Below are positions 60,989 to 64,000 of a DNA stretch of 64,000 nucleotides, piece by piece (position 1 is the first letter of the stretch; every line of letters begins with the position of its first letter). The DNA is from Prochlorococcus sp. scB245a_519A13 (GTDB lineage: Bacteria > Cyanobacteriota > Cyanobacteriia > PCC-6307 > Cyanobiaceae). The DNA is taken from NCBI GenBank assembly GCA_000634415.1, contig JFNH01000098.1:1-64000 (forward strand), given 5' to 3'. Made by a program: the position numbers and the translations under genes. Below the pieces are notes generated by a model. It worked only from the letters and a program-made list of their open reading frames with translations. It had not been told where the DNA came from and ran no database searches.

Positions 60989-61645
60989 ATGGGAAACATT
61001 ACAGCAAAACTTGTAAAAGATCTTAGAGACAAAACTGGTGCAGGAATGATGGACTGCAAAAAAGCACTTAACGAAACCGATGGAAATCTAGATAAAGCTT
61101 TGGAATGGTTAAGAAAGAAAGGCATAGCTAGTGCTGAGAAGAAATCTGGAAGAGTAGCGGCCGAAGGGTCAATTGGTAGTTATATTCATACTGGATCAAG
61201 AGTCGGAGTTTTACTAGAATTAAATTGTGAAACTGATTTCGTTGCTAGAGGTGATATATTCCAATCTCTGTTGAAGGATGTCTCAATGCAAGTAGCAGCA
61301 TGCCCAAATGTTGAGTATGTATCAATTGATGAAATACCAGAAGATGTTGTTGAAAAAGAAAAGCAGATTGAAATGGGTAGGGATGATTTATCTGGAAAAC
61401 CAGAACAAATTAAAGAAAAAATAGTTGAAGGCAGAATAGCAAAAAGACTTAATGAGCTTGTTTTGCTTTCACAACCCTACATTAAAGATAGTTCTCTAAC
61501 AGTTGAGGATCTTGTTAAACAAGCAGCTGCAAAAATTGGAGAAAATATTAAAGTAAGACGCTTTACAAGATATACTTTGGGTGAAGGTATCGAAAAAAAT
61601 CAGATGGACTTTGCTGAAGAGGTCGCATCAATGCAAACAAACTAG
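60989..61645 (+). CDS. tsf: Elongation factor Ts
   Basis: 218 residues: [31 protein letters not shown]-type block, [25 protein letters not shown]. Nucleotide exchange factor of EF-Tu; short, as in cyanobacteria. Confidence 0.98.
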   Translation: MGNITAKLVKDLRDKTGAGMMDCKKALNETDGNLDKALEWLRKKGIASAEKKSGRVAAEGSIGSYIHTGSRVGVLLELNCETDFVARGDIFQSLLKDVSMQVAACPNVEYVSIDEIPEDVVEKEKQIEMGRDDLSGKPEQIKEKIVEGRIAKRLNELVLLSQPYIKDSSLTVEDLVKQAAAKIGENIKVRRFTRYTLGEGIEKNQMDFAEEVASMQTN

Positions 61646-61649
61646 TCAC

Positions 61650-62735
61650 TTGAATGATTTGAATAATTTTAATAATTACATAGACATAGATAAAATTAAT
61701 TCTCAATTAGAGAAAGCAGAAATACAAAAAAGAATATTAACTAGAAAAATCTATAGGGAATATGAACTTTATCTTAATTTAGTGAGAGATCTACTTTTCA
61801 TCTCTGTAGAAAAAGGCCTTAATCAAATATATAGTTATCCAACAATTAATGATAATTTCTTAAATGAAAAAGAATTCTATAGTCTTTTTGAAAAAAAAAT
61901 AGGTAAATTAATATTAACGAATTTGCCCTTTTTAACAGTAGAACAATTAAAGATAAATGATATTGAAAAAAATAGAAATAAGGAAATTAATCTTAATATT
62001 TTGGATATTTCCACAAAAATAAAGGATGATCAAAAAGAAAAATTTCAATACGAAGATTGTTTTCAATTAAAAGAACCCACTCAGCTAGATATTACTGAAG
62101 ACTTTTCAAATACTTCTGAATATTATAAAGCGCATAATTTCGAGAGATTCGTATCACTTGATCTAGATAATAACCACCATAATAATTATTTATCTAAAAA
62201 CAATATTTTAGAAAATTTAGGAGTTGAAAAACAATTTATTTCCTCCTTACTTGAATTAATAGGAGAAGAAAAAGTGGAAAAACCAAGATATCAAGAAAAA
62301 GAAAATATCAATCAAATAGATAATTTACCAAAAAATCAGATTCTTAATAATTTTGATTTAATCGATAAGTCATTGGAAAATTTACTATTGAATCTTTCCT
62401 ATAATATTAACCAAGAATTATTCAAGGCAAATCTAATAAAAAAGATTATAACTAAGGATTCCTTTGATTACTTAGTAGGCAAAAATTTTATGATAAAACA
62501 TCCATATCCTTTTGTTATTAATTTCGAATTAAACTTAAATCGGTCATCACTAGTCGGCAATAATTTTCCAAGTATTATTTTCTTCAATATATCTACTGTT
62601 GAGTTAGAGTTTAAAAATTTAAATCTTTCTATTCAAAGGAACAAAATAAATGGGCTAAAAAATCAATTTCAGCGTTTGATTAAAAAAGAGACATATTGGA
62701 GGCAAAAAGAAATAACTTTGAATAAAATACGTTGA
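61650..62735 (+). CDS. Hypothetical cyanobacterial protein between tsf and recG
   Basis: About 361 residues from TTG 61650, 5 nt after the tsf stop. Helical N-terminus (IDKINSQLEKAEIQKRILTR), Asn/Lys-rich middle, and a conserved-looking C-terminus (FPSIIFFNISTVELEFKNLN). No domain recognised. Same strand and tight spacing suggest co-transcription with tsf and recG. Confidence 0.7.
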   Translation: MNDLNNFNNYIDIDKINSQLEKAEIQKRILTRKIYREYELYLNLVRDLLFISVEKGLNQIYSYPTINDNFLNEKEFYSLFEKKIGKLILTNLPFLTVEQLKINDIEKNRNKEINLNILDISTKIKDDQKEKFQYEDCFQLKEPTQLDITEDFSNTSEYYKAHNFERFVSLDLDNNHHNNYLSKNNILENLGVEKQFISSLLELIGEEKVEKPRYQEKENINQIDNLPKNQILNNFDLIDKSLENLLLNLSYNINQELFKANLIKKIITKDSFDYLVGKNFMIKHPYPFVINFELNLNRSSLVGNNFPSIIFFNISTVELEFKNLNLSIQRNKINGLKNQFQRLIKKETYWRQKEITLNKIR

Positions 62736-62757
62736 AAAATTAACTCTTTTTTCAAAT

Positions 62758-64000
62758 GTGACTATTAGTGGAAATAATAATAAATTAATTAAAGATTGGA
62801 TAAGACCTCTTCAAAAATCTCTTACAATTGAAACTGAAAACAAATTTATTAATACTTTAGGAAGAGAAAAATACTTTAATGATTATTTGCATGAATCTTT
62901 AAAAAAACTAGATAATCTAAATCTCTCAGACGAATATTTAAGGATATTTTATGAATTTTCTAAAAAATATAATGAATACAATAAATTAGATGAAAATCAA
63001 AGAAAAAGGTTAATTATAGATACAAGAAAAAATCTTTATAAACTAGGTAAAACTCTAGAAATAGAAAGTTCTAATAATGTTTTTCTGAATAAAGCTGATG
63101 CAAGTTTGTCTTTTGATTCAGATATTTCATTAATAAAAAATGTAGGGAAAGTTTATAAAAATAAGCTTAATGAATTAGGGATATTTCATATAAAAGATCT
63201 TATTAATTATTTCCCACGAACATATCTAGACTATACGAATAGAGTCAAGATAATAAATTTAAAACCAGATAATTTATACACGTGCATTGCAAACGTTAAA
63301 AGATTTTATATTCATAAGAGTAAAAAAAATAGTAATTTATCGATAATGAATATTGTCGTTTTTGATGAGACGTCTTCAATAAAGGTTACAAAATTTTTTT
63401 TAGGAAGAAGATTTAGATCTTACTCCTTCTTCACATCTCAAAAATCTTTGTATACTCCTGGTACCAAAATAGCAATTTCCGGTAAGGTAAAATTGACAGA
63501 GTATGGCAAAACTTTTGTAGATCCGCAGATTGAAATTCTTAAGGATAACAATGATAATTTTAATTTTTCAGGCAAAATATTACCCTTGTATTCATTAGGT
63601 GAAGCATTATCAAATATGAGTTTTATAAAACTTATGAAAAAGGTACTAATTTATGCAAAGCAATATCCAGAAATTTTAAATAAAAAGCAACTTGATTCAT
63701 TATCTTTATTATCAAAAGCAGAGGCGTTGATTAATATTCATTTTCCACCCACTCAACAGGCACTTATTGAGTCAAAAAAACGTTTGGTTTTTGATGAGTT
63801 ATTCTTACTTCAAATAAAGTTCCTACTTAGAAAAAGAAAGACGAATAAAAATGCAACTTCCCAACAATTACCTCAAAAGAAATCTTTATTAAAAGAATTT
63901 TTAAATACTTTTCCTTTTGAATTAACAAAATCTCAAGAAAATGTTTTAAATGAAATTAAGAAAGATTTATCTAGTCCCGTACCAATGTCTAGATTGCTTC
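62758..64000 (+). CDS. recG: ATP-dependent DNA helicase RecG, 5' part
   Basis: GTG start at 62758; the gene runs off the window (414 codons visible). N-terminal extension, then wedge domain (LIKNVGKVYKNKLNELGI, DLINYFPRTYLDY), OB-fold (KIAISGKVKLTEYGKTFVD) and the start of the helicase domain (LTKSQENVLNEIKKDL, PVPMSRLL). Reverses stalled forks. The long N-terminal extension is typical of cyanobacterial RecG. Confidence 0.93.
   Translation, partial: MTISGNNNKLIKDWIRPLQKSLTIETENKFINTLGREKYFNDYLHESLKKLDNLNLSDEYLRIFYEFSKKYNEYNKLDENQRKRLIIDTRKNLYKLGKTLEIESSNNVFLNKADASLSFDSDISLIKNVGKVYKNKLNELGIFHIKDLINYFPRTYLDYTNRVKIINLKPDNLYTCIANVKRFYIHKSKKNSNLSIMNIVVFDETSSIKVTKFFLGRRFRSYSFFTSQKSLYTPGTKIAISGKVKLTEYGKTFVDPQIEILKDNNDNFNFSGKILPLYSLGEALSNMSFIKLMKKVLIYAKQYPEILNKKQLDSLSLLSKAEALINIHFPPTQQALIESKKRLVFDELFLLQIKFLLRKRKTNKNATSQQLPQKKSLLKEFLNTFPFELTKSQENVLNEIKKDLSSPVPMSRLL

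Overview
The window looks like a single contiguous piece of a high-light-adapted Prochlorococcus chromosome. Evidence: very AT-rich DNA with short intergenic gaps and many tiny ORFs; a high-light-inducible protein; PetN, Psb29/Thf1, SipA, PcyA and FtsH; a marine-cyanobacterial phosphate/arsenate cluster; a 6S RNA directly behind purK; and two DUF1651 genes, a family I know only from marine picocyanobacteria. I see no rRNA, tRNA, insertion sequence, integrase or CRISPR array. Strain assignment is inference.

Layout. 0-7.0 kb: housekeeping genes (3' end of ctpA, nadA, a metallophosphoesterase without a normal start codon, a TPM-domain protein, a DUF185 methyltransferase, aroB, purK, 6S RNA). 7.1-19.3 kb: an accessory-looking stretch of about 45 tiny genes, many with one membrane span and many coupled through overlapping stop/start codons. 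It holds two DUF1651 genes, a stand-alone NAD-dependent ligase adenylation domain, an HLIP, an SDR enzyme, a DnaJ-type zinc-finger protein and three DnaA-box-like 9-mers. 19.3-36 kb: a K+ channel, then the phosphate cluster: phoB-phoR, a large secreted phosphatase/phytase-like protein, an SLH porin, pstS, chrA, the arsJ/GAPDH/arsR arsenate unit and pstC-pstA-pstB. Tandem CTTAACCT-like 8-mers on an 11-bp period lie exactly 11 nt before plausible -10 elements of the porin gene, pstC and an orphan 68-codon gene. 36.6-42.4 kb: a four-gene ligase-associated DNA repair operon (exonuclease, ATP-dependent ligase, Lhr-like helicase, PdeM). 42.5-49.4 kb: small genes on both strands, including a free-standing IF2-N domain, a DUF2130 protein and petN. 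49.4-64 kb: core genes psb29, clpP, ftsH, sipA, two M16 peptidases, pcyA, a devBCA exporter whose devB is frameshifted, a glycosyltransferase, rpsB, tsf and the start of recG.

How the genes work together. The phosphate block couples sensing (PhoBR), outer-membrane entry (porin), phosphate release from organic esters, and high-affinity uptake (PstSCAB). It also disposes of arsenate, which PstSCAB would import by mistake: the GAPDH makes 1-arseno-3-phosphoglycerate, ArsJ exports it and ArsR controls the pair. ClpP, FtsH, Psb29 and SipA serve photosystem and protein quality control. The repair operon and the ligase fragment give this small genome two extra ligase-type proteins.

The most unusual signal is in the two DUF1651 genes at 7137 and 9582. 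Each has the same promoter and a dyad resembling a cyanobacterial LexA box at the transcription start. Each also contains a +1-frame nested ORF of exactly 26 codons with its own Shine-Dalgarno sequence, encoding a hydrophobic peptide that ends in a lipobox-like GCL. A second strong RNA signal is a perfectly paired pseudoknot (8 + 9 bp) in the rpsB leader.
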